Below the pieces are notes generated by a model. That model ran no database searches and was not told where the DNA came from. It saw only the letters and a list, made by a program, of their open reading frames with translations. Shown here piece by piece: positions 9,356 to 18,152 of a stretch of 64,000 bases of DNA. The stretch is taken from assembly GCA_017465865.1 (NCBI GenBank), contig JAFTVF010000011.1:1-64000 (forward strand), read 5' to 3'. A program made the translations under genes and the position numbers. The stretch is from Clostridia bacterium. GTDB lineage: Bacteria; Bacillota; Clostridia; Christensenellales; Borkfalkiaceae. Within the stretch, counting starts at the first letter, position 1, and each line of letters opens with the position of its first letter.

Positions 9356-10111
9356 TTATCCAAGTACGATATCGAATACGAGCATCAGGCAAAACCCGAA
9401 AAGCAGTGCGTACGTCGCGCCGCGCTGACTGCCGTGCGCGTGCGTTTCGGGGATCATTTCGTCGCTGATCACGTACAGCATCGTTCCGCCCGCAAACGCG
9501 AGCGCAAACGGCAATACCGCCGCCGCCAAGCTCACCGCAAAATACCCGATCAGCGTGCCCAACACCTCGACCAGCCCCGTAAGCGAGGCGTACAGAAAGG
9601 TCTTTTTCGCCGACACGCCCGAGGCGAGCATGGGCGAGATGATCACCATACCCTCGGGAATATTTTGAAGCGCGATACCCAGCGCGATCATCATAGCTTC
9701 CGCGGTATTGCCCCCGCCGAAGCCCACGCCCGCCGCGATACCCTCGGGCAGGTTGTGGATCGCGATCGCCATCACGAACAGCATTACTTTATCCCGCTTT
9801 GCGTTGCGTTTATGCGGCTCGCCCTCCGTACCCGTCAGGGTATGCAGGTGCGGCACGAGCCTGTCCGTCAAATTCAAGCCCAACGCGCCGACGAAGATCC
9901 CGACGACGGTAATAAGAAGTCCGTACTTCCCGCCGTATTCCACAGCAGGCAGGATCAGACCGAGCACCGCCGCCGCGAGCATCACGCCTGCGGCAAACGC
10001 GAGTACGATATCGCTGAATTTATGGGATATATTCTTAAAGGCAAACCCGATCGCCGCGCCGATCACCGTCGCGCCGCCAACGCCGAGCGCCGTCAATATT
10101 ACCATTTCCAT
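9356..10111 (-). CDS. ZIP-family divalent metal transporter (ZupT-like)
   Basis: 251 residues with eight predicted membrane helices. Helix 4 carries HNLPEGIAAGVGFGG and helix 5 carries NIPEGM, the paired metal-site motifs of ZIP transporters, which bring Zn2+, Fe2+ or Mn2+ into the cytoplasm. A His-containing loop (HLHTLTGTEGEPHKR) follows helix 3. It starts 3 bp after the ABC exporter stop, so it is probably the last gene of that transcript. No Zur or Fur box was identified. Confidence 0.88.
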   Translation of the reverse strand: MEMVILTALGVGGATVIGAAIGFAFKNISHKFSDIVLAFAAGVMLAAAVLGLILPAVEYGGKYGLLITVVGIFVGALGLNLTDRLVPHLHTLTGTEGEPHKRNAKRDKVMLFVMAIAIHNLPEGIAAGVGFGGGNTAEAMMIALGIALQNIPEGMVIISPMLASGVSAKKTFLYASLTGLVEVLGTLIGYFAVSLAAAVLPFALAFAGGTMLYVISDEMIPETHAHGSQRGATYALLFGFCLMLVFDIVLG

Positions 10112-10114
10112 CGC

Positions 10115-12094
10115 TTATTCGAGTTCAAATACCCCCGTATATAATTGATAATACGTGCCTTTTTGTTCGAGGAGCTGTTCGTGCGTACCGCGTTCGATGA
10201 TACGGCCGTGGTCAAGCACCATGATCGCGTCCGAATTGCGGACGGTGGACAGGCGGTGCGCGATGACGAACACCGTTCTGCCGTGCATGAGTTTATCCAT
10301 ACCGTCGTTGACGAGCGCTTCCGTGCGCGTATCGATGGACGAGGTCGCCTCGTCGAGGATCATTGCGGGCGCGTCCGCAACCGCCGCGCGGGCAATGGAC
10401 AAAAGCTGTCTTTGACCCTGCGACAGGTTCGCGCCGTTGTTTTTCAGCATGGTTTGATACCCGTCGGGCAGACGGCAGATAAAATCGTCCGCATTCGCGA
10501 GCTTTGCCGCCGCGATACATTCTTCGTCCGTCGCGTCCAGCCTGCCGTAACGGATATTGTCCATGACCGTACCCGTGAACAGGTTTACGTCCTGCAACAC
10601 GATACCCAGCGATCTGCGAAGATCGCTTTTTCTGATTTTATTGATATTGATACCGTCGTAACGGATCTTTCCGTCCGCGATATCGTAGAAACGGTTGATG
10701 AGGTTGGTGATCGTAGTTTTCCCCGCGCCCGTCGCGCCGACGAACGCGATTTTCTGACCGGGTTTTGCGTACAGCGAAACGTCGGAAAGCACCTGTTTTT
10801 CGGGTACGTAGCCAAAGTCCACGCCCTCCATGACGATATCGCCCCTAAGCTCGGTATACGTCGTCGTGCCGTCGGCTTTATGGAAATGCTTCCACGCCCA
10901 CAGCCCCGTGCGTTCTTCCGTTTCGACGAGGTTGCCGTTTTCGTCCTTTTTCGCATTCACGAGGGTAACGTAGCCGTCGTCCTGTTCGGGTTCTTCGTCC
11001 ATAAGCGTAAACACGCGGCTCGCGCCCGCAAGACCCATGGCGATCATAGAGATCTGTTGGGACATTTGGTTGATCGTCATCGTGAAATTCCGCGACATAC
11101 CGAGGAAAGACAAAATCGTACCGATCGACAAGACCTGTATGCCCGTAAAGATACTGCTAAGCGCGATATTCGGCACTTCAAAGGTATACAACAGCCCGCC
11201 GATAATCGCAAGCAGTACGTAGGCAAAATTCCCGATATTGCCGAGGATCGGGCCTAAAATATTCCCGAAAATATGCGCGCGGGAGCTGTCTTGAAAAAGT
11301 TTTTCGTTCCGCGTATCGAAATCGGCTTTCGCCTGTTCCTCGTGCGTGAATACCTTTACCACCTTTTGCCCTTTGATCATCTCCTCGACGAACCCCTCTT
11401 CCTCGGCGAGCGATCTTTGCTGGGCGACCATGTATTTCGCGCTGCTCCCGCCGATCTTCTTCACGACGAAGGTCATAGCGAACGTACAAACGACGACGAC
11501 CAAAAACAGCCACAAGCTGAACGACAGCATAAACACGACGGATACGATCAGCGTCATAGAACTGCTCAAAAGCGTAGGCAGCGACTGCCCGATAAGCTGA
11601 CGGGTCGCGTCGGTGTCGTTGGTGTAGGTACTCATGATCTCGCCGTGCGCGTGGGTGTCGAAGTACTTGATCGGCAGGGTCTGCATTTTTTTGAACATAT
11701 CCTTACGCAAATGATAGAGCATACCCTGCGTAACGGTAGCCATAATCCTATGCCAGAAAAAGCCCGCCAAAATCACGATCCCGTAAGCGATTACCATGGC
11801 AATAATCAAACCGATCAGCTCCGCTTTCACGCTGGAATAGCCCTGCCTTACGCCCTCCGCAATGATATTATCCGTCAGCGTTTTCACGAACAACGAGGAA
11901 ACGAGCGTGCCGCACGCGTTGAGGAGAATACAGATACATACGACGATCATTTGCCATTTGTAATGCTGCCAAACCAGCTTCAAAAGCCGAGGCAGCGTGC
12001 CCTTTTTGATCGCGCCTTTGGGCACGGGCATACCCCGCCCCCGCATGGGTTTCATCGCACGGGGTTTTTGTTCGTAAGTCTTTACTTCTGCCAT
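10115..12094 (-). CDS. ABC exporter half-transporter, catalytically competent subunit
   Basis: 659 residues: six membrane helices then a nucleotide-binding domain. Walker A GATGAGKTT is at 453-461, the signature LSQGQ at 557-561 and the catalytic Glu at 582 in ILDEATSS. A polar insert of about 40 residues (about 375-415) precedes the ATPase domain, as is common in this Firmicutes subfamily. The basic N-terminal extension (residues 1-30) is also typical. It overlaps the partner gene by one base (TAATG), so the two form a heterodimeric exporter of the BmrCD/YheIH kind, likely for drugs or lipids. Confidence 0.9.
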   Translation of the reverse strand: MAEVKTYEQKPRAMKPMRGRGMPVPKGAIKKGTLPRLLKLVWQHYKWQMIVVCICILLNACGTLVSSLFVKTLTDNIIAEGVRQGYSSVKAELIGLIIAMVIAYGIVILAGFFWHRIMATVTQGMLYHLRKDMFKKMQTLPIKYFDTHAHGEIMSTYTNDTDATRQLIGQSLPTLLSSSMTLIVSVVFMLSFSLWLFLVVVVCTFAMTFVVKKIGGSSAKYMVAQQRSLAEEEGFVEEMIKGQKVVKVFTHEEQAKADFDTRNEKLFQDSSRAHIFGNILGPILGNIGNFAYVLLAIIGGLLYTFEVPNIALSSIFTGIQVLSIGTILSFLGMSRNFTMTINQMSQQISMIAMGLAGASRVFTLMDEEPEQDDGYVTLVNAKKDENGNLVETEERTGLWAWKHFHKADGTTTYTELRGDIVMEGVDFGYVPEKQVLSDVSLYAKPGQKIAFVGATGAGKTTITNLINRFYDIADGKIRYDGININKIRKSDLRRSLGIVLQDVNLFTGTVMDNIRYGRLDATDEECIAAAKLANADDFICRLPDGYQTMLKNNGANLSQGQRQLLSIARAAVADAPAMILDEATSSIDTRTEALVNDGMDKLMHGRTVFVIAHRLSTVRNSDAIMVLDHGRIIERGTHEQLLEQKGTYYQLYTGVFELE

Positions 12095-13905
12095 TACGCT
12101 TCACCCCCTTCCGTAGTTTCCGCCGCTTTGCTCTTGGTCTGCGCCTCGTAGATCTCGCGGTAGATCCCGCTCGTTTTCAAAAGCTCTTCGTGGCCGCCGC
12201 AAGCAATGATCTTACCGCCGTCCAAAACGATGATCTTATCCGCGTGCTCCACCGAGGAAACGCGTTGCGCGATAATAATTTTGGTCGTATCGGGGATCTC
12301 TTCTGCGAACGCTTTTCTAATCAACGCGTCCGTCTTTGTATCCACCGCCGAAGTCGAGTCGTCTAAAATAAGCACTTTGGGTTTCCTAAGCAACGCGCGC
12401 GCGATACAAAGCCGTTGCTTTTGCCCGCCCGATACGTTCGTACCGCCCTGTTCGATATAGGTATCGTAGCCGTCGGGGAACGCGCGGATAAATTCATCCG
12501 CCTGCGCTAAACGGCAGACCCGCTCGATCTCCTCGTCCGTTGCGTTCTCGTCCCCCCAACGCAGGTTTTCCTTGATCGTGCCCGAGAACAGCACGTTCTT
12601 TTGCAGTACCACGGACACCTCTTTCCTGAGAGTATCGAGATCGTAATCCTTTACGTTTACGCCGCCGACGGACACTTCGCCCTCGGTCGCGTCGTACAGG
12701 CGGGGAATGAGCTGGATAAAGGTCGTTTTCGACGAACCCGTACCGCCGAGCACGCCCACCGTTTCGCCCGAACGGATGTCGAGGTTGATATCCGAAAGGG
12801 TATACTTATTCGCTTTCGCGGAATATTTGAAATTGACGTTTTCAAAACGGATCGAGCCGTCCTTGACTTCTTTCACGCCGTTTTCGGGGCTGACGAGATC
12901 GGATTCCTGATTGAGCACCTCCGCAATACGCCGCGCCGATTCAAACGACATCGTGATCATCACGAACACCATCGAGAACATCATACAGCAGGACAAGATC
13001 TGTACGCCGTACGTAATCAGCGCGGAAAGCTCGGTAGGCGAAAACGCGCCCTCGGGGATTTTCCCCAAGCCCTCTGCCGAGCGAATGATCGCCGTCGCGC
13101 CCAAAAAGGAGATCAGCACCGCCGCCAGATTGACAAACAGCGTCATGATCGGATTGTTGAGCGCCAGAACTTTTTCCGCTTTCGTGAAATCGTTTTTCAC
13201 TTCGCTTGCCGCGCGGTCGAATTTTTCCGTTTCGTACCCCTCGCGCACGAACGATTTTACCACGCGGATACCACCGACGTTTTCCTGTACGGAATTGTTG
13301 AGCGCGTCGTATTTTTTGAAGATACGGCGGAAAAACGGCATTACGAACCGCATAATCGCAAACAGGAAGATCGCCAAAATCGGCATAATCACGAGGAATA
13401 CCCACGCCAGCCGCGCGTTGATCGTAAAGCTCATAATGATCGCAAAAATGAACTGCAAGGGTACGCGGATCGCGATACGCAAGCACATTTGATAGGACTG
13501 CTGTACGTTGGTAACGTCCGTCGTCAAACGGGTTACGAGCGAGGAGGTGGAGAAATTATCCACGTTCGCAAACGAGAATTTCTGTACTTTATAGAACAGA
13601 TCGTGGCGTAAATTCGCGGCAAACCCACAGCTTGCCGTCGCGCCGAATCTTCCTGCCATAACGCCGCTCGTAATCGAACACGCAGCCAAAAGCAACAAAA
13701 CCAAGCCGTACTTCAAAATATGCGCCACCGCGCCGTCCATCGCAAGCACCTGTTCACTTATCATTTTCGCCATAAAAAAAGGAATCAGACATTCGCAAAA
13801 AGCCTCCAAGACCATAAACAACGGGGTTATGATCGAAGGTTTTTTGTATTGTCTGACGCTTTTGAGCAAAGTACCGATCGTACCCGCTTTTTTTGTTTTC
13901 GCCAT
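12094..13905 (-). CDS. ABC exporter half-transporter, degenerate-site subunit
   Basis: 603 residues: six membrane helices then an ATPase domain. Walker A GGTGSSKTT is at 387-395 and VSGGQ at 491-495. Walker B reads VLILDDSTSAVD, with Asp516 where the catalytic Glu normally stands. That substitution marks the non-hydrolysing site of asymmetric heterodimeric exporters such as BmrC and TM287. It is the first gene of the transcript. Confidence 0.9.
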   Translation of the reverse strand: MAKTKKAGTIGTLLKSVRQYKKPSIITPLFMVLEAFCECLIPFFMAKMISEQVLAMDGAVAHILKYGLVLLLLAACSITSGVMAGRFGATASCGFAANLRHDLFYKVQKFSFANVDNFSTSSLVTRLTTDVTNVQQSYQMCLRIAIRVPLQFIFAIIMSFTINARLAWVFLVIMPILAIFLFAIMRFVMPFFRRIFKKYDALNNSVQENVGGIRVVKSFVREGYETEKFDRAASEVKNDFTKAEKVLALNNPIMTLFVNLAAVLISFLGATAIIRSAEGLGKIPEGAFSPTELSALITYGVQILSCCMMFSMVFVMITMSFESARRIAEVLNQESDLVSPENGVKEVKDGSIRFENVNFKYSAKANKYTLSDINLDIRSGETVGVLGGTGSSKTTFIQLIPRLYDATEGEVSVGGVNVKDYDLDTLRKEVSVVLQKNVLFSGTIKENLRWGDENATDEEIERVCRLAQADEFIRAFPDGYDTYIEQGGTNVSGGQKQRLCIARALLRKPKVLILDDSTSAVDTKTDALIRKAFAEEIPDTTKIIIAQRVSSVEHADKIIVLDGGKIIACGGHEELLKTSGIYREIYEAQTKSKAAETTEGGEA

Positions 13906-13953
13906 TACGGTCTACCTCTTATTTATATAGTGTAAGCATTTATAACGTTATCT

Positions 13954-13982
13954 ATTGTATTCCTTTGAAAAAAGAAAGTCAA
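13954..13982 (-). promoter_or_regulatory. Promoter of the heterodimeric ABC exporter operon
   Basis: TTGACT (13977-13982), 17 bp spacer, TACAAT (13954-13959). AGAGGT lies before the ATG at 13905. Confidence 0.55.
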
Positions 13983-14027
13983 CGGTTTGCCGCAAAATTT
14001 TTTACACTTTCACCGAATTTTCAATTT

Positions 14028-16277
14028 TTACAGCTTTCTTTCGTTCTTACAGGTAAGGTATATAATCTGATACCGTTTCGTCAGCTCTTTGACCAGCTTT
14101 TTCACCCGCTCCGTCTTGTCGTCGTCAAGATTGACGAACGGATCGTCCAGCACGAGCACGGGCGGTTCTTTTTGGAACACGGCGTCCGCGAGCGCGATCC
14201 GCGTGCAAAACCCGACGAGCTCTTTCCCGCCTGCGCTGTAATACTCCAACTCCCGCAGTTTCCCGCCGTCTTCCATGAGCGGCGTACCGTCCGCGGCAAA
14301 CCGCAACGCCCTGTTTCCCGCGTTTTGCAACAGCCCGAAATAATATCGACTGCCCCGTTCTACGGGGTCGAGATACCTCGTTGCCATATTCTCCTGCGCG
14401 CGAAGCAACAGCTGTTTCGCGCCCACGATCGCGCGGTGGCGTTTTTCCAGACGGGCTTTTTCTTCCGTCAGCCAAGTCTCTTCCGCTAACAGGCTTTGCT
14501 TGTCCGCCTGCGTTTCCAAATTTTCCGCGTTGCTCAGCGCACGGGCGCGCGTTTCCGCGTATTCCTCTTTCCGTCTTTCCAACGCAGCTTTTCGCGCTTT
14601 TAAGTCCTCTATATCCCCGTTATTTGCATACACGGGTCGCATTTCCGCGCTATTTCCGTACTCTTTCAAACGTTTTTCGTAGTCCGTTTTTGACCGCGCC
14701 GCCTTTGCGTGCGCCTCGATCTTTTCTTTTAATAAGGTTACCGCCGCGCGGTAATCGTACAGCTCGGGGAAACGGAAATTATCCAAGAAATTACAAATCC
14801 CCCGCTCCAACGCAAGCTCTCTGTTTTGTAACTGCGAACACTCCGTCAAAAGCGCGGCGTTTTGTTCCGTTTCGGGCGGGAAAGCAGCTAATTTCGCGCG
14901 CAAAGCCGTCAATTCCGCCTGCGTTCTTTCACATTCCGCCTTGATCGCCTCGTCGGAGATCGCAGGGCGCGCCTGCCGTTCTTCTACCACGATCTTTTCC
15001 CGTCTTGGCATCAAGCGCATAAACATCCACGCCATGCCTATCCCGCCTACGGCGAGCAAAACAAGCCCGACAATCGGTTTCGTTTCCAACCAAATCGCGC
15101 CGAGAAGCGCCAAAAACAGGGATACGAACAGGATAAAATTCGTGCTTTTACGGCGCGGAGGAATGATCTTTTTGCCCTTTTTGACCTTTCGCCGCGTACC
15201 TGCCTCCGAATTTTCGCCGTCGGGTAGAAGCGCGCCGTAAGACTGCAACACCTTTTCGCAGGCGTTGATCTGCATTTCCACCGCCGCTTTTTCTTTCGTC
15301 GAGGTCTCCGTACGCGAAAGCGTTTTTTGCTTGTCCTCCAACTGCGTTTTTACGGCGTAATATTCCGTAACGGCATTCTGTAACCCCTCGGTATTCACCG
15401 TGGCGGGATCGGTTTCGCCGAAAAATTCACGAAGCCGCGCAAGCTCCGCGTTCGCGCTGTCAAGCTGTATTTCGATCTCCCGACGAGTCTGATTGCGCGC
15501 GGAAAATTCGTTCTGACGGGAAAGATCCTCGATCGCCGCGTTCAGCTGAGCAAGCTCCCCGTTACACGCCGAAATTTCTTTCTCCGCGTTCAAAAGCTCC
15601 TCCCGAAGCCCTTTCGCGCGGTTTGCGCTGTCGTCGCACGCCGCCTTTTGGCGGGCGATCAGGGTCAACCGCTCGTCGATTTCGTCAAGCTTGCCCTTAG
15701 CGGGCTTGCGCCGCGCCCGAAGCGCACGATCCGCTGCGTCCAGCCTTTCCACGGCGAGCTGCGCGCCGTTCGCGCCCTGTCCGCCGTCGCCGAGCAAGGA
15801 CAAAAGACGGTTTTTCATATCGTCGGGCAGACTGCCCGTGCGGATCTCGCCCTGCGGAATATACACGCTCCGACGGTAACTCTCCGAATCCACGCCAAAC
15901 AGCGTTTCGCCCAAGCGTTCCGCGCGGTCGCCGAAATCGTAACAGAGCATATTATTCGAATCGTATACGCGCACGCTGTCGTACGCGGGCGTTTTCCCGA
16001 ACGAGCGTTCTACACGGTACTTTCTCCCGCCGTATACAAAGTCTAGCGAACCGCCGAACACGCCCCCGCTCCAAGGCTCGTAGCGCATGCGGTCGTTCGC
16101 CGATACCGATTTGTTTCTGCCCCCGTCCAAGCCGTACAGCATACAGCGGATAAAATCGGCAAGGGTGGTCTTACCCCAGCCGTTGTCTTCCTTGATGACG
16201 GTAAGCTCCGCCGAAAAATCGAAATCCTTATGCACAAACCGACCGAAGCCCGCGATATGACAGGAAAGAATTCTCAT
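14028..16277 (-). CDS. YhaN-like AAA ATPase with coiled coil
   Basis: 749 residues with SMC/SbcC architecture: N-terminal Walker A DNGWGKTT at 31-38, long coiled coils, and C-terminal Walker B VLVLDDPFVNLDD. Two membrane helices (about 385-425) interrupt the middle, as in YhaN of Bacillus, which suggests a membrane-tethered relative of SbcC rather than SbcC itself. It overlaps the nuclease gene upstream by 4 bp (ATGA). The pair should act together in DNA end processing. The exact substrate is not established. Confidence 0.82.
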   Translation of the reverse strand: MRILSCHIAGFGRFVHKDFDFSAELTVIKEDNGWGKTTLADFIRCMLYGLDGGRNKSVSANDRMRYEPWSGGVFGGSLDFVYGGRKYRVERSFGKTPAYDSVRVYDSNNMLCYDFGDRAERLGETLFGVDSESYRRSVYIPQGEIRTGSLPDDMKNRLLSLLGDGGQGANGAQLAVERLDAADRALRARRKPAKGKLDEIDERLTLIARQKAACDDSANRAKGLREELLNAEKEISACNGELAQLNAAIEDLSRQNEFSARNQTRREIEIQLDSANAELARLREFFGETDPATVNTEGLQNAVTEYYAVKTQLEDKQKTLSRTETSTKEKAAVEMQINACEKVLQSYGALLPDGENSEAGTRRKVKKGKKIIPPRRKSTNFILFVSLFLALLGAIWLETKPIVGLVLLAVGGIGMAWMFMRLMPRREKIVVEERQARPAISDEAIKAECERTQAELTALRAKLAAFPPETEQNAALLTECSQLQNRELALERGICNFLDNFRFPELYDYRAAVTLLKEKIEAHAKAARSKTDYEKRLKEYGNSAEMRPVYANNGDIEDLKARKAALERRKEEYAETRARALSNAENLETQADKQSLLAEETWLTEEKARLEKRHRAIVGAKQLLLRAQENMATRYLDPVERGSRYYFGLLQNAGNRALRFAADGTPLMEDGGKLRELEYYSAGGKELVGFCTRIALADAVFQKEPPVLVLDDPFVNLDDDKTERVKKLVKELTKRYQIIYLTCKNERKL

Positions 16278-17362
16278 AAATCGATCTCCTCCCCCGCGAG
16301 CGCTTTCAGCCCGACTTCTAAAATTTCCGAGCGTTCTTCCTCGCTCATCTCATACCTGCCTACCTCTCGCACGAATTCTCCGCGCTCGGACAGGTCGTTT
16401 TTATACTGCGCGTAATCGATAAAAATCCGCGATTCGTCTACGATCTTGATAAAGAAATAGCTCTGCGACAATCTGCCCGTAAGCATAGGGATATCCTTAC
16501 GCAGATCGGCGCGGTGTCTGCCGCGGAGCACGAGCTTTACCATGCTCCCCGCCGAAACGCCCGAAAGCGCGGAAAGCGCCGTCCGTTCGACGTCGTAATA
16601 ACTGTTACACGCGGAAATATCCGCGGTACATACCACCGCTTCGCGCTTTGCGATCGAAACGAAGTTTTCCGTATACAACTGCCCGCCGCGGATATCGAGC
16701 AGGAAAAATCCCCGTTTTCCGCACTCGTCGAAGCCTCTGCCCTCCAAGCACCCGCAATAGCGGTATTTCCCCCGCCCGTCGAGACGCTCGGCTTGCATCG
16801 TCGGGATATGGATATGCCCGAGCGCGAGATAGTCGATATTCTTATTTTGCAGCCTCGGCAACGCCAACTGATCCTTGCCCGTGCGTTCCGTGCCCACGGC
16901 TTCGCCGTGCAGCATCACGATATTAAACCGTTCGGTGCGAAGCCGTAAGGAAAAATAACTATCGGGCGTGAGATATTTCCCGTCAATGCCCGTAACCGTG
17001 ATCCCCTCGGGCAAGTCGTAGCTCTGCCAACCTCGGTTTTTGGAGAATACGTACAGATTTTGCGGGATCACCACGCCGTCCAAAGCAAGTCCGTCGTCGT
17101 GGTTGCCCGTGATATAGAAAAAGCAAACGGGCTGCGCGGACGAGATGATGGAGAAAATCTCCGCAACGAGGGATTTATGTACTCCGTTCTCGTCGAACAG
17201 ATCCCCTGCAATCAGCACCGCGCCGATCCCGTTCCCACGCGCGTACGAGCACAAAACGCGGAACGTGTCTACGATTTCCGCTCCTCGAAGCCGTGCCTTG
17301 TCGGGCGGCAGCGTACGCATCGCCGCGCCGAGATGTATATCGCCCGTGTGAATGATCTTCAT
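16274..17362 (-). CDS. SbcD/YhaO-like metallophosphoesterase (DNA nuclease subunit)
   Basis: 362 residues. Calcineurin-type metal motifs run in order: GDIHLG at 7-12, GDLFD, GNHDDG, MLHGEAVG and LGHIHIP. This is the nuclease half of an SbcCD/YhaON-type complex. The C-terminal 120 residues would hold the capping and ATPase-binding parts. AAGGAG precedes the ATG. It is the first gene of a two-gene operon with the coiled-coil ATPase. Confidence 0.88.
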   Translation of the reverse strand: MKIIHTGDIHLGAAMRTLPPDKARLRGAEIVDTFRVLCSYARGNGIGAVLIAGDLFDENGVHKSLVAEIFSIISSAQPVCFFYITGNHDDGLALDGVVIPQNLYVFSKNRGWQSYDLPEGITVTGIDGKYLTPDSYFSLRLRTERFNIVMLHGEAVGTERTGKDQLALPRLQNKNIDYLALGHIHIPTMQAERLDGRGKYRYCGCLEGRGFDECGKRGFFLLDIRGGQLYTENFVSIAKREAVVCTADISACNSYYDVERTALSALSGVSAGSMVKLVLRGRHRADLRKDIPMLTGRLSQSYFFIKIVDESRIFIDYAQYKNDLSERGEFVREVGRYEMSEEERSEILEVGLKALAGEEIDL

Positions 17363-17385
17363 AGCTTTCTCCTTATACTCTTTCT

Positions 17386-17414
17386 ATTATATCATATTTT
17401 CACGGCGTTGTAAA
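17386..17414 (-). promoter_or_regulatory. Promoter of the YhaO/YhaN-like operon
   Basis: TTTACA (17409-17414), 17 bp spacer, TATAAT (17386-17391). Confidence 0.65.
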
Positions 17415-17450
17415 GACTTTATTGAAAATTTGTTCGCGCGCTTTTACGCA

Positions 17451-17481
17451 AAACCCGCTCGGAACGCTCCGAGCGGGGTTT
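17451..17481 (-). terminator. Terminator of the small XRE gene
   Basis: AAACCCGCTCGGA pairs with TCCGAGCGGGGTTT across an ACGC loop with one mismatch. A TTTT run follows on the minus strand. Confidence 0.75.
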
Positions 17482-17492
17482 ACGTATTCAGG

Positions 17493-17702
17493 TTAAAAAA
17501 TCCCAAATAAATCATTTGGCGTTATTTCCAACCGTTTGCATAAGTATACGATTTTTTCATAATCTAATTGAATTTTTCCGCTTTCGTATTCACTATAATC
17601 CGACTGATATTTATTTAATTCTCCCGCAAGCTCTTTTTGCGTAATCCCCTTTGCTTTTCTTGCTTCTTGCAAATTTTTTCCAACCGTTTTCGCAATATCC
17701 AT
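17493..17702 (-). CDS. Small XRE-family HTH regulator
   Basis: 69 residues, essentially one lambda-repressor-like helix-turn-helix (GITQKELAGELNKYQSDYSEYESG, about 19-42) with a short C-terminal tail. AGGAGG lies 11 nt before the ATG. TATAAT lies just upstream of that. It is divergent from the Cys-rich protein gene at 17814. A palindrome in the shared region fits binding by this protein. Confidence 0.82.
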   Translation of the reverse strand: MDIAKTVGKNLQEARKAKGITQKELAGELNKYQSDYSEYESGKIQLDYEKIVYLCKRLEITPNDLFGIF

Positions 17703-17722
17703 TTATTCTGTATCCTCCTAAA

Positions 17723-17781
17723 AATATTATAGGACTTTTTCCGATGAAACGCTTGACATATAGGAAAAAATCCTATATAAT
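17723..17781. promoter_or_regulatory. Divergent promoter region with TAGGA/TCCTA operator
   Basis: Rightward promoter: TTGACA (17753-17758), 17 bp, TATAAT (17776-17781). Its spacer is filled by the perfect inverted repeat ATATAGGA-N5-TCCTATAT (17758-17778). A second, looser TCCTA...TAGGA repeat lies at about 17716-17734 over the leftward TATAAT. The layout suggests that the XRE protein represses both genes. Confidence 0.6.
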
Positions 17782-17813
17782 TATTTTGATAAATTTTGTT
17801 TCAAGAGGTTTTT

Positions 17814-18107
17814 ATGGAGAAAAAGAAAAAAGCGTGTTGGAATTGCGGAAATTATTGCGCGTATTACGAACGAAATTTTTACCGTTTCAACAAAACGAAC
17901 GCAGGGCGTTGCAGCGTTAAAAAGGAAGTCGTGAAAAACACCTACGTTTGCGAGCGTTGGAGAAATACCTTTCGGATTTTGAGCCGAAGAAAAGAGTTTA
18001 CCCTAAACGTATTGAACGATATCCTCACCGACATCGCGGCGATCCGACAAATTTTAGAGGAAGAAAACGAGGAAAGTATGACCCACCCTGGGCACAAAGA
18101 CGTATAA
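17814..18107 (+). CDS. Small cysteine-rich protein, unknown function
   Basis: 97 residues from the ATG at 17814, chosen because AAGAGG lies 5 nt upstream; an in-frame ATG at 17796 lacks a good site. Cysteines at 8, 11, 15, 33 and 46 (CWNCGNYC, GRCSVKK, VCERW) suggest a small zinc- or iron-binding fold. The C-terminal half is a probable amphipathic or coiled helix with many acidic residues. Read from a strong promoter divergent from the XRE gene and followed by a terminator. I do not recognise a family. Confidence 0.72.
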   Translation: MEKKKKACWNCGNYCAYYERNFYRFNKTNAGRCSVKKEVVKNTYVCERWRNTFRILSRRKEFTLNVLNDILTDIAAIRQILEEENEESMTHPGHKDV

Positions 18108-18113
18108 TTTGAA

Positions 18114-18152
18114 ACCCGACGGACTTTTGCAAAAATCCGTCGGGTCTTTTTT
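18114..18152. terminator. Bidirectional terminator
   Basis: ACCCGACGGA pairs with TCCGTCGGGT across a 12-nt loop, with T7 on the plus strand. It separates the Cys-rich gene from the convergent clpB. Confidence 0.85.

Noticed and set aside
17758..17778. Reading the palindrome as a terminator of the XRE gene
   Set aside because: It lies between a -35 and a -10 and has no GC-rich stem, so an operator is the better reading.
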